Shown here: piece after piece, positions 22,030-32,902 of the stretch
Layout: every line of letters begins with the position of its first letter
How positions within the stretch are numbered: position 1 is the stretch's first letter
Translations under genes and position numbers: made by a program
The notes under the pieces: model-generated
What the model was told of the DNA's origin: nothing
Seen by the model: the letters and a program-made list of their open reading frames with translations, nothing else
Database searches by the model: none
NCBI GenBank assembly: GCA_963844885.1
Contig: CAWJQA010000020.1
Span: 186,001-250,000, forward strand
DNA length: 64,000 nt
Direction of reading: 5' to 3'
Source of the DNA: DATMER01 sp963844885
GTDB taxonomy: Bacteria > Acidobacteriota > Thermoanaerobaculia > Multivoradales > UBA5704

Positions 22030-22036
22030 TTCTGAT

Positions 22037-25600
<3,564 letters not shown>

Positions 25601-25687
25601 GAGGCCGTCCCCGGCCGCATGGTCCTGGACTATACTCAGGGCTCCTCACAGCCACGTTTGTTCGGGGAGCGTCCCCGGGAGGTCGGG

Positions 25688-26230
25688 ATGGGTTTCAAGA
25701 TCCGAGATCTGATGATCAGCGTCCTACCGTCGACGGCCCGCCGTGACCCGGAGGGCTGCAACATCTGTACGGGGACGACCGGAGAGCTGTTCACGGTCGG
25801 GGGCTGCAACGTCTGCACGGGAACCGTTCCCACGGGGCGGAACGCCGACTTCGGCTGCCGGACCTGCACGGGGACCACGGGCGGCGCCTGCCAGGGCTGC
25901 CCGGCCTGCACCGGGACGACCGGGGATTACGGCTGCCCGGCCTGCACCGGCACGACCAACGCCCTCTGCGCCCATGCCGCCGTGCTCGCCGCCTGCGGCA
26001 TCTGCACCGGCGTCTCGCCCGCGCTCGGAGACCGGCGGCCGGAGGCGCTCGCCCTGCTCCGGCAGCAGCTCGAAGGGCTGCTGGCCGAGGTCGCGGCCGA
26101 GGAGAAGCGGCTCGCCGAGGCCTCCTTCCCGAAGACCACCGAAGAGGCCGAGGATCTGGAGAAGAAGCTGGAGGAGGCCCTCGCCGAGGTCCGCTCCCGC
26201 AAGGCCGGCCTCAAGAAGAAGAAGGGCTGA
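25688..26230 (+). CDS. Putative RiPP precursor P4 (six GCxxCTGT repeats)
   Basis: A 180-residue protein starting MGFKIRDLMISVLPS. Residues 23-108 hold six copies of a Cys/Thr motif: GCNICTGT, GCNVCTGT, GCRTCTGT, GCPACTGT, GCPACTGT and ACGICTGV; 14 Cys in all, each motif rich in Thr. The C-terminal third is a charged helix with ALLRQQLEGLLAEVAAEEK and TEEAEDLEKKLEEAL, matching P1, and a basic end KKKKG. Thr and Cys spaced this way would suit methyllanthionine rings, and the HopA1-like and LanC-type genes follow within 10 bases. Zinc-binding by the CxxC pairs is the main alternative. The ATG at 25688 (after GGGAGGTCGGG) is chosen over a longer frame from 25619. Confidence 0.75.
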   Translation: MGFKIRDLMISVLPSTARRDPEGCNICTGTTGELFTVGGCNVCTGTVPTGRNADFGCRTCTGTTGGACQGCPACTGTTGDYGCPACTGTTNALCAHAAVLAACGICTGVSPALGDRRPEALALLRQQLEGLLAEVAAEEKRLAEASFPKTTEEAEDLEKKLEEALAEVRSRKAGLKKKKG

Positions 26231-26239
26231 CCGGCAGGC

Positions 26240-27433
26240 ATGCGGGACCGTCGCGAGATTCTCGGCCGCGGCTTCCGCGCCAACCCGGCCTTCGAGCTGG
26301 TGCTCTACGACCGGCTCTCGCCCGATGAGCGGAAGGCGCTCGCGGAGCTGCGCAAGGACCCGGACTTCTACGGCATCCTGCGACCCCGCGAAGGCGCCTC
26401 CGCTCTCGGCGTCAAGTCGGTCGACCGCGAGACCGCCCTCCTCTTCCTCACCCTCGGCGAGCCCGGGCCTCTTCCTTCTTATATGGAGGCGCTGCTCGGC
26501 GACGGCACCCTCCGCACGGTCTCCCGACTCGTGGCGGACGGCATCCTGGAGGTCGAGCACGGCGGCGGCTTCGTCTTCGGCGCCGCGGCCGTGCCGCTGT
26601 TCGGCGGCGGCGACGGCGGCAACGGCGCCCCCGGGAGCCGGCTCGCCGAGATCTCCCTGGCCGCCCTGCGCTACGGCCAGAGGCTGGACGTCGACGACGC
26701 GCTCGTCCTCTCCTACCGGCTCTACGGCTTCAACCGCCGGCCGCTGACGCCGCGCTGGAAGCGCCTCCTGCCCGGCGGTGGCGGCGGTGTCAGCGGGAAT
26801 GCCGTGCTCGCCTGGCTCGGGATCGGCCCCGGCGGCCGGTGGCGCTCCGAGCTCGACCGCGGCTGGGAGCCGCGCGGCGGCTCGACCGAATGGTGGCTGA
26901 GCTGGCAGAACCGCGCCCCGGTGGACGGCCTCACCGGCTCGGGCGCGACCTGGAAGCTCTATATCAGCCCGGCGCCGGAGGCTCTCCCGGACAGCTTCGG
27001 CGCCATCCTGGAGGCGCTCACCGCGGCGCGCGCGCCGCAGTTCAAAGTGGGCGCCGACGCCTGGGGCATCCTGCGCGCCGACAAGATCGTGGCCTACTTC
27101 CCGAGCTTCGAGCTGCTCGCCGCCGCGGCCGACGCCCTCGCCTCCCGCCTCTCGGGAATGCCGGCGCAGGGTGTCCCGTTCACCTCCGAGATCGGCGGCA
27201 ACGGCCTCCTCTCCTGGGGTGTGGACCCGCCGCGCGAGGAGTCCCCGCAAGGCGGTGAGAGCTGGCGCCTGTGGCTGACCCACCGCCTGGCGCGCGCCCT
27301 GCTGTCGGCGAAGTCGGCCGAAGGCGTCACAGGAGCCGCCGAGCCCTGGCGCTTCGCCCTCGAGCGCGTCCGCCTCGAAGGGGTGGACACCGACACCTGG
27401 ACGCCGAGCGCCGTGCTCTGGAAGAGGAGCTGA
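26240..27433 (+). CDS. HopA1-like putative phospho-Thr/Ser lyase with N-terminal wHTH-like part
   Basis: A 397-residue protein. The C-terminal half resembles the HopA1 effector family used as lanthipeptide lyases in class V and thioviridamide-type clusters: a Lys in QFKVGADAWG (~268-276), RADKIVAYF (~279-287), GVPFTSEIGG then NGLLSWGVDPP (~311-331), and ESWRLWL (~340-346). HopA1 relatives eliminate phosphate from phospho-Ser/Thr to give dehydroamino acids. Residues ~40-115 (FYGILRPREGA, ETALLFLTLG, VSRLVADGILEV) look like a small winged-helix of the PqqD/RRE kind that could bind leader peptides. It starts 9 bases after P4 and ends 4 bases before the kinase-cyclase gene, so all three are one operon. 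The family call rests on motif pattern only. Confidence 0.6.
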   Translation: MRDRREILGRGFRANPAFELVLYDRLSPDERKALAELRKDPDFYGILRPREGASALGVKSVDRETALLFLTLGEPGPLPSYMEALLGDGTLRTVSRLVADGILEVEHGGGFVFGAAAVPLFGGGDGGNGAPGSRLAEISLAALRYGQRLDVDDALVLSYRLYGFNRRPLTPRWKRLLPGGGGGVSGNAVLAWLGIGPGGRWRSELDRGWEPRGGSTEWWLSWQNRAPVDGLTGSGATWKLYISPAPEALPDSFGAILEALTAARAPQFKVGADAWGILRADKIVAYFPSFELLAAAADALASRLSGMPAQGVPFTSEIGGNGLLSWGVDPPREESPQGGESWRLWLTHRLARALLSAKSAEGVTGAAEPWRFALERVRLEGVDTDTWTPSAVLWKRS

Positions 27434-27437
27434 GACC

Positions 27438-29816
27438 GTGGCGATCACCGACCCCCTGGTCCTGCCCGAGGACGTGCTGCTGCTGCCGGTGGCCGATCTG
27501 CCGGAGGAGACGCGGCGCCAGCTCACCTGGGAGGAGGGCGACTACGCCGTCACCCGTCCCCGCTCGCGCACCCCGTCCCGGATCGTGGACGCGGGCGCGG
27601 CCGATCTCCTGCGCCTCTTCCGCGAGCCTCTGACCATCGTCGAAGCCGTGATCCGGTTCAGCCGCGAGCGCTCGCTCGACCCCGAGACGACGCTGGAGGA
27701 GGCCTATCCGCTGCTGGAGCGCCTGCTCGCGTCGGGCTTCCTGGTCGCGGAGGGCTCCGAGGAGGCCGCGGCGATCCGCCAGACCCACGAGAGCGGCGAG
27801 CAGGTGGCCGGCTTCGAGGTCGTCGAGTGCATCCAGGGCCTGGAAGACACCGAGCTGTACCAGGTCCGCGCCGTGGACGGCACCACCGTGGCGCTCAAGA
27901 TCGAGCGCCCGGTCGCGGCCGGCCGCTCCGGCGGCGCCTTCGAGCGCGAGGCCGCCATCCTCGAGCATCTGGCCGGGGAGGGGGCGCCGCGGCTCATCGG
28001 TCAGGGGGAGGTCGACGGCCGGCGCTGGCTCGCGATCGAGTGGCACCGCGGCGTCGATGCCCACACCGCGGCGGAGGAGCCGCGCCGCCGTGGTGACCGT
28101 GCCGGCCTGGTGGCGCTGGCCGGCGCCATCGCCGGAGCCTACGCCCGGCTGCATGAGCGCGGCGTGATCCACGGCGACGTCCATCCGCGCAACGTGCTCG
28201 TCTCCGCCGCCGGCGAGGCGCGCCTGATCGACTTCGGCATCGCGCGCTGGGAAGGTCTGCCCGGCGGCGTGCCCCGGGCCTGGCGCGGCGGCATCGCCTT
28301 CTACTTCGAGCCCGAGTACGCCGTCCCCGCCCGGGCCGGCGAGCGGCCGCCCGAAGCCTCCGCGGCCGGCGACCAGTATTCCCTGGCGGCTCTCCTCTAT
28401 CAGCTCCTGACGGGCGCCCAGTACCGCGACTTCTCCCTGGAGAAGGACAAGATGCTGCGCCAGATCGCGGAGGAGCCGCCGCTGCCGTTCGCCGAGCGCG
28501 GCACAGCCCCCTGGCCCGGGATGGAGGAGGTCGTGGCGAGGGCCATGGCCAAGGCGCCGGAGGATCGCTTCCCGTCCATGGCCGCGCTGGCGGAGGCCCT
28601 CGCCGCCGTCGAGCCGCCGCCGGTGCCGGAGCCCGTCCAGACCGCCCGCCGGACGGCCGGCGAAGCTCTCGTCGACCGCATTCTCGGCCGTCTGAGCCCG
28701 GACGGCTCCCTGTTCCGCGAGGGGTTCCCCGAGGCGCCGCGGCTTTCGGTGAACTACGGCACCGCGGGCGCGGCCTGCGCCCTCTACCGGATCGCGCTGG
28801 CGCGGGAGAGCGCCGAGCTCCTCTCCCTGGCCGATCTCTGGGCCGCCCGGGCGGTGGCCGGGGGCACGCCGGACGACGGGTTCTACAACGCCGAAAAGCA
28901 GCTCTCCAAGGAGATGCTGGGGCCGGTCACGCCGTATCACTCGCCGAGCGGTCCGCTGGCGGTCCAGGCGCTCGTCTCGCACGCCCTGGGCGACGTGGCC
29001 ACCCATCGCCGGGTTCTGGGCGGCTTCCTGGAGGCGGTGCGCCAGCCGTGCGACAGCGCGGACCTGACTCTGGGCCGTTCCGGCGTGCTGCTGGCCGCTT
29101 CCATGCTGCTCGCCACCCTGCGCGGCGGCCCTGCTGGCGGTGAAGAGGTGGAGGCGCGCCTGCGGGAGCTCGGGGACAGCCTGCTGGCGGACCTGTGGAG
29201 CGAGCTGGACGCCCAGCCGCCGATCGCGCGCGCCGGCCGGCAGTGGACCAACCTGGGGATGGCGCACGGCTGGGCCGGCTATCTCTATGCCACGCTGCGC
29301 TGGTGCCGGGCCGCGGGCGCCGCCCGTCCCGGCCGTTTGGAGGAGCGCCTTTCCGAGCTGGGCGGCCAGGCGCGGATCTGGGGCCGGGGACTGCGCTGGC
29401 CCTGGCGCGACGGCGGCGCCGACGCCGGTACCATGCCCGGCTGGTGCAACGGCAGCGCCGGCTTCCTCTTCCTCTGGACGCTGGCCCACCGCGAGCTGGG
29501 CGATCCGCGCTGGCTGGAGCTGGCCGAGGGAGCCGCCTGGAACACCTGGGAGGCGCCGGACACCAACGGCAGCCTCTGCTGTGGCTACGCCGGCCGGTCC
29601 TACGCGCTGCTCGACTTCTGGCAGCACCAGGGAGGCGACATCTGGCTGGACCGCGCCCGCGACCTCGGGGAGCGCGCCGCCGAGATCATCGTCCGCGTCT
29701 CGGAGATCGCCGAGAGCCTCTACAAGGGAGAGATCGGCGTTGCCGCCCTGGCTGCCGACCTCGCCAGGCCGGAAGCCGCGGCCCAGCCGTTCTTCGGCGA
29801 CGAAGGCTGGGCCTGA
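27438..29816 (+). CDS. RRE-like / protein kinase / LanC cyclase fusion (lanthionine synthetase-like)
   Basis: A 792-residue soluble enzyme. Residues ~35-105 (DYAVTRPRS, DAGAADLLRLFREPLTI, LLERLLASGFLV) resemble a PqqD-type winged helix. Residues ~125-395 are a kinase: VALK (K154), VIHGDVHPRNVLV (D247) and LIDFGIAR (D265). Residues ~410-790 are a LanC-type alpha/alpha barrel with LGRSGVLLA, GMAHGWAGYL, PGWCNGSAGFLFL (C670) and SLCCGYAGRSYALL (C714, C715), giving a three-Cys zinc site as in class III/IV enzymes. Unlike LanKC/LanL there is no lyase domain; the preceding HopA1-like gene could supply it. Predicted to phosphorylate Thr/Ser in P1-P4 and catalyse thioether rings. GTG start. Confidence 0.8.
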   Translation: MAITDPLVLPEDVLLLPVADLPEETRRQLTWEEGDYAVTRPRSRTPSRIVDAGAADLLRLFREPLTIVEAVIRFSRERSLDPETTLEEAYPLLERLLASGFLVAEGSEEAAAIRQTHESGEQVAGFEVVECIQGLEDTELYQVRAVDGTTVALKIERPVAAGRSGGAFEREAAILEHLAGEGAPRLIGQGEVDGRRWLAIEWHRGVDAHTAAEEPRRRGDRAGLVALAGAIAGAYARLHERGVIHGDVHPRNVLVSAAGEARLIDFGIARWEGLPGGVPRAWRGGIAFYFEPEYAVPARAGERPPEASAAGDQYSLAALLYQLLTGAQYRDFSLEKDKMLRQIAEEPPLPFAERGTAPWPGMEEVVARAMAKAPEDRFPSMAALAEALAAVEPPPVPEPVQTARRTAGEALVDRILGRLSPDGSLFREGFPEAPRLSVNYGTAGAACALYRIALARESAELLSLADLWAARAVAGGTPDDGFYNAEKQLSKEMLGPVTPYHSPSGPLAVQALVSHALGDVATHRRVLGGFLEAVRQPCDSADLTLGRSGVLLAASMLLATLRGGPAGGEEVEARLRELGDSLLADLWSELDAQPPIARAGRQWTNLGMAHGWAGYLYATLRWCRAAGAARPGRLEERLSELGGQARIWGRGLRWPWRDGGADAGTMPGWCNGSAGFLFLWTLAHRELGDPRWLELAEGAAWNTWEAPDTNGSLCCGYAGRSYALLDFWQHQGGDIWLDRARDLGERAAEIIVRVSEIAESLYKGEIGVAALAADLARPEAAAQPFFGDEGWA

Positions 29817-29859
29817 TCGCTTTTGTCAGCCAGAAGTGAGCCCCCGGAGACGGCCCCCC

Positions 29860-30340
29860 ACGTTGCGGTGAAGAAGCCGACTTTGCGGCAAAATCAGGTG
29901 ACGTTGCGGTGAAAAAGCCGACGTTGCGGCAAAGTCAGGTAACGTTGCGGTGAAGGAGTCGACGTTGCGGTGAAGGAGTCGGGGTTGCGGCAAAGTCAAG
30001 TGACGTTGCGGTGAAGAAGTTGTAGTTGCGGCAAAGTCAGGTAACGTTGCGGTGAAGGAGTTGGAGTTGCGGCAAAATCAGGTGACGTTGCGGTGAAGGA
30101 GTCGACGTTGCGGCAAAGTCAGGTGACGTTGCGGTGGAGAAGTTGACGTTGCGGCAAAGTCAGGAGACGTTGCGGTGAAGGAGTCGACGTTGCGGCAAAG
30201 TCAGGTGACGTTGCGGTGGAGAAGTTGACGTTGCGGCAAAGTCAGGTGACGTTGCGGTGGAGAAGTTGACGTTGCGGCAAAGTCAGGAGACGTTGCGGTG
30301 GAGAAGTTGGAGTTGCGGCAAAGTCAGGTGACGTTGCGGT
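29860..30340. repeat. 41-bp tandem array C (2 x ~20.5 bp, ACGTTGCGG units)
   Basis: About 11.5 units of 41 bp directly after the cyclase gene. Each unit has two halves, one ACGTTGCGGTGAAGAAG-like (20 bp) and one ACGTTGCGGCAAAGTCAGG-like (21 bp); one unit has an extra half. No ORF with coding character crosses it. It ends where a REP-like hairpin begins. Confidence 0.9.
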
Positions 30341-30376
30341 GGGGAAGGAAGCGCCCCTTGTGGGCGCTGGCACGTA

Positions 30377-30397
30377 GCCCCGGGTTTCAACCCGGGG
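30377..30397. repeat. REP-like palindromic element, left copy
   Basis: CCCGGGTTTCAACCCGGG with flanking GC, an inverted repeat also found in related form at 31972-31999 on the other side of the IS110 transposase. The stretch 30398-30541 after it shows no gene I can support. Confidence 0.7.
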
Positions 30398-30541
30398 GTG
30401 CGGGTCCGATTTGATTGTCGTGCCCCTTCAGGGGCGAGGGCGCGACCGGGGTATTTAATCGAGAAGGTCGCGCTCGTCGAAATCGATCCGCTGCTTGCGC
30501 AGGCCGCCATGCCACCGCCCCTGAAGATACTCCGCTGACTG

Positions 30542-31546
30542 TCAAGGGCTGGCCGTTTCGATGGCGAAGAATTTTTGCCCCTGGAAGCTTTCCCCCCTCT
30601 TGAGCATGCCGTGGATGGAATGCAAGAGCTTGCGCATCACTGCGACAATCGCCTGCATTTTCGTCTTGTCTCGTTGCTGAAGCCGCTCGTAAAAGGCTTT
30701 GATATGGGGTTCGAACTGGACAGCCACCAAGGCCGGGAGAAAGAGCGATTCTCGGAGTTGGGCGTTACCGGTGCGCGAAATGCGCGGGGGCTTCTGGACC
30801 GAAGAACCGGACTCATGGTGACGAGGATCCAATCCCGCATGCGCAACCCATTGCCTGGCGGTCATGTCGCCGGGCAGCAGGAGCAACTCGGCCATCAGAT
30901 GCACAGCGCTGACTTGGCCGATCCCCTTGATCGAGATCAGATGGTCGCGGACCTGGCAAAGAGGCGGGTCGCCATCGATGAGCTTGATGGCTTCCTGGAG
31001 AAGTTTGTCGAGGCTTCTCTGGAGGTATCGCAAGTGTGCTTGGATGTCCTTGCGCACGGCCGGGCTGAGTCCCTGACAACAGGAGGAGGCCGCGAGACGG
31101 TTTTTCTCCTGGGTGACCTGCCGGGTCAAAGCCTTGATGCGGCGGCTGATGTCGCGCAGGTGCAGGAGCCGGGGCTCTGGGGGCTTCCAGGGGTGAAACT
31201 CCATCCGCTTGACGTACTCCAGCAGGGTGGCTGAGTCGACGGTATCCGTCTTCGACCGTTTTTGGAGGGCTTTACCGAAGTCCTTGGCCGCTCGAGGGTT
31301 GAGGACCATAACCTCGAAGCCGTTCTGGCACAAGGCGATAGCCAGGTCCAGGCTGTAGTTTCCGGTGGCTTCCAGGCACACCCGGATGGGGGAGGAGGCG
31401 CGTTGGAGTTTACGGCAGAGCTCAAGGTGGCCTGCCGGGGTGTTGGGGATTTCCCAAATCTGGGACTTGCCTGGCGCCGACTCATAGGAGACGACCAGGG
31501 TCTTGGCGCTGACATCGATGCCGGCGAAACGGATGGTTTGGCTCAT
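30542..31546 (-). CDS. IS110-family transposase
   Basis: A 334-residue IS110-type (DEDD) recombinase. The N-terminal RuvC-like domain has FAGIDVSAKTLVVS (first Asp), VCLEATGNYSLDLAI (Glu), and KRSKTDTVDSATLLEYV (paired Asp). The C-terminal Transposase_20 domain has LISIKGIGQVSAVHLMAEL and WVAHAGLDPRHHESGSS with the catalytic Ser region. Length is normal and the frame is intact, so the element may be active. ATG at 31546 fits MSQTIRFAGIDVS; the longer upstream frame lacks family similarity. IS110 elements are guided by a structured RNA encoded in a flanking non-coding end. The exact element ends were not found. Confidence 0.9.
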   Translation of the reverse strand: MSQTIRFAGIDVSAKTLVVSYESAPGKSQIWEIPNTPAGHLELCRKLQRASSPIRVCLEATGNYSLDLAIALCQNGFEVMVLNPRAAKDFGKALQKRSKTDTVDSATLLEYVKRMEFHPWKPPEPRLLHLRDISRRIKALTRQVTQEKNRLAASSCCQGLSPAVRKDIQAHLRYLQRSLDKLLQEAIKLIDGDPPLCQVRDHLISIKGIGQVSAVHLMAELLLLPGDMTARQWVAHAGLDPRHHESGSSVQKPPRISRTGNAQLRESLFLPALVAVQFEPHIKAFYERLQQRDKTKMQAIVAVMRKLLHSIHGMLKRGESFQGQKFFAIETASP

Positions 31547-31971
31547 ACAACCTCCGTGGGCTAGTCTTGTTGCCGGGTCCCCTGACCCTGTGCCCTCGCC
31601 GGCCAACCTTGTGGACGCAGGCTCTCGGGCCTCGGATACTCCACGGCCTTGGCGAAGAGGGCGGGGGGCCTATCTTCAGGGCAAGCTCTTTGGCTTCAGG
31701 GACGTTCGGCCTCCCCGACAACTGAGGATTGATCTTAGGCTGCTGCTCCCCCGCCGGCCAGCGGGTTGTGGAAGCTGCCGGGCTGTGGAAAACGTCCACC
31801 GGCCCGCCCCCCTACGTTTCCCACAGCCCTTGGAAAACGCCCCCCTTCTCCCCCTCCCGCGTTTCCCACAGCTCCCACAACCCCGACGACGACGGTGTTC
31901 AAAGGGAGCAACTACTTCTCACAGGACCAGGATACAAGGGGCTCAGGAACGGAATGGGGGCACTTCTGCAC
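31547..31971. other. Non-coding region beside the IS110 transposase, with a hairpin at 31780-31829
   Basis: No gene is seen. Upstream of an IS110 transposase this is where the bridge (seek) RNA would be encoded. It contains a 16-bp inverted repeat, GGGCTGTGGAAAACGT at 31780-31795 against ACGTTTCCCACAGCCC at 31814-31829 (one mismatch), and further GTTTCCCACAG and TTGGAAAACG motifs. Confidence 0.45.
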
Positions 31972-31999
31972 CCCGGGTTGAAACCGGTTTCAACCCGGG
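31972..31999. repeat. Perfect 28-bp palindrome, REP-like right copy
   Basis: CCCGGGTTGAAACC followed immediately by its exact reverse complement. It shares GGTTTCAACCCGGG with the element at 30377-30397 on the other side of the transposase. Confidence 0.85.
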
Positions 32000-32171
32000 A
32001 TCGTCCAACTCCGGCGAGAGGGTGTGCCGCTGGTTCCAGCGCCGCCGGCCGCCCGCAACCGTCCCCCGGGGACCGACCAACCATTCCGGCATCCACCGTG
32101 TCTATAGGAAAAGGGAGGCTCTGGACCGGTGAGCTCCGGTTGCCGCCCAGGTTCCCCTGGGGTTCCTTGAA

Positions 32172-32208
32172 AACTGAATCTCCCTGATCTGTACGGTGGG
32201 ATTGAAGA
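32172..32208 (+). repeat. Isolated degenerate copy of the CRISPR-like repeat
   Basis: CCCTGATCTGTACGGTGGGATTG here matches, with few changes, the centre of the 37-nt repeat of the array at 32501-32764 (shown as CCCTGATC..GTACGGTGGGATTG). It stands alone about 290 bases upstream. Confidence 0.7.
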
Positions 32209-32500
32209 AGAACCGCGGCCGGAAGCGGGGTATACTCCTCCCCGCGGAAGCCGGCCGCCGACCCGACAGCCCGCGTTCTTTGAAAAGCAAGAAGCATGCC
32301 TGACAAGAATCGTGCCACAGCCAAACCGCCAATTTGGCAGGCAGGTCAGAACTGGGCCGTAACCCGAGTGGAATGAAAGGCTTGCCGAAAAACAAGAGTC
32401 GCCCGACGACAGGAAAGAGGGCCTTGCAGGAGCCGTTTTCAGGAGGTCAGAAAAACAGGTGGGTTAACCTCCCTGGAATCAGATGCTTGCAAGGGCCACA
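32209..32500 (+). other. Gene-free leader-like region before the repeat array
   Basis: No supported gene. It is less GC-rich than its surroundings, contains several A-runs (GAAAAACAAGAG, CAGAAAAACAGG), and abuts the first full repeat. The degenerate last repeat at the other end also suggests this is the leader side. Confidence 0.35.
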
Positions 32501-32764
32501 GTCGGAATTGCCCTGATCAGTACGGTGGGATTGCGACGGGGTCTGCACTAGGGCTCGAACCTAGACTCTAGAGATTGTCGGAATTGCCCTGATCAGTACG
32601 GTGGGATTGCGACTCCCGGGGCGCCAACTGGGCTACCGAACCCGAGACTGTGTGTCGGAATTGCCCTGATCAGTACGGTGGGATTGCGACGTCCGGTATC
32701 GTTACCGGTTGGATCACCTGTCTGAAGGTCGGAATTGCCCTGATCAGTACGGTGGGTTTACGAC
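32501..32764 (+). CRISPR. CRISPR-like array: four 37-nt repeats, three spacers, no cas genes nearby
   Basis: Repeats at 32501-32537, 32577-32613, 32654-32690 and 32728-32764 start GTCGGAATTGCCCTGATCAG and end TACGGTGGGATTGCGAC. The first three are identical; the last has two changes near its 3' end (GGGTTTACGAC), typical of the trailer end. Spacers are 39, 40 and 37 nt. All three resemble stable RNA: spacer 1 is the reverse complement of a tRNA 3' half, spacer 2 the reverse complement of a tRNA 5' half, and spacer 3 contains the 16S 3' end GGTTGGATCACCT. No cas gene lies in the 64 kb. A non-CRISPR repeat element that captures stable RNA is an alternative. Confidence 0.75.
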
Positions 32765-32835
32765 CCTGGGACCGCCGGCGCCTCGCCGGCGGTTTTTAAG
32801 GAAGCAGCCGCCGGCGAGGCGCCGGCGGTCCCAGG
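32765..32835. terminator. Long inverted repeat (28-bp arms) at the array end
   Basis: Arms 32765-32792 and 32808-32835 are exact reverse complements (CCTGGGACCGCCGGCG...), with a 15-base loop beginning GG-TTTTTAAGG. The T-run lies inside the loop, not after the stem, so terminator action is uncertain; a REP/MITE-like element is equally possible. Confidence 0.55.
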
Positions 32836-32902
32836 AGGGCCCTGCGGGGAGGGCACTGACCCATTCCCCGAGCCGTGGCGCGGACGGTATGACGGTGGGC
32901 GG

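Noticed and set aside
29860..30340. CRISPR array
   Set aside because: Units are contiguous with no unique spacers, so it is a tandem repeat.
31780..31872. Replication origin from DnaA-like boxes
   Set aside because: Motifs differ from TTATCCACA, no dnaA or dnaN nearby, and the site fits an IS110 flank better.
32538..32653. Complete tRNA genes in the array
   Set aside because: Only half-tRNA-like arms are present in each spacer; neither folds into a full cloverleaf.
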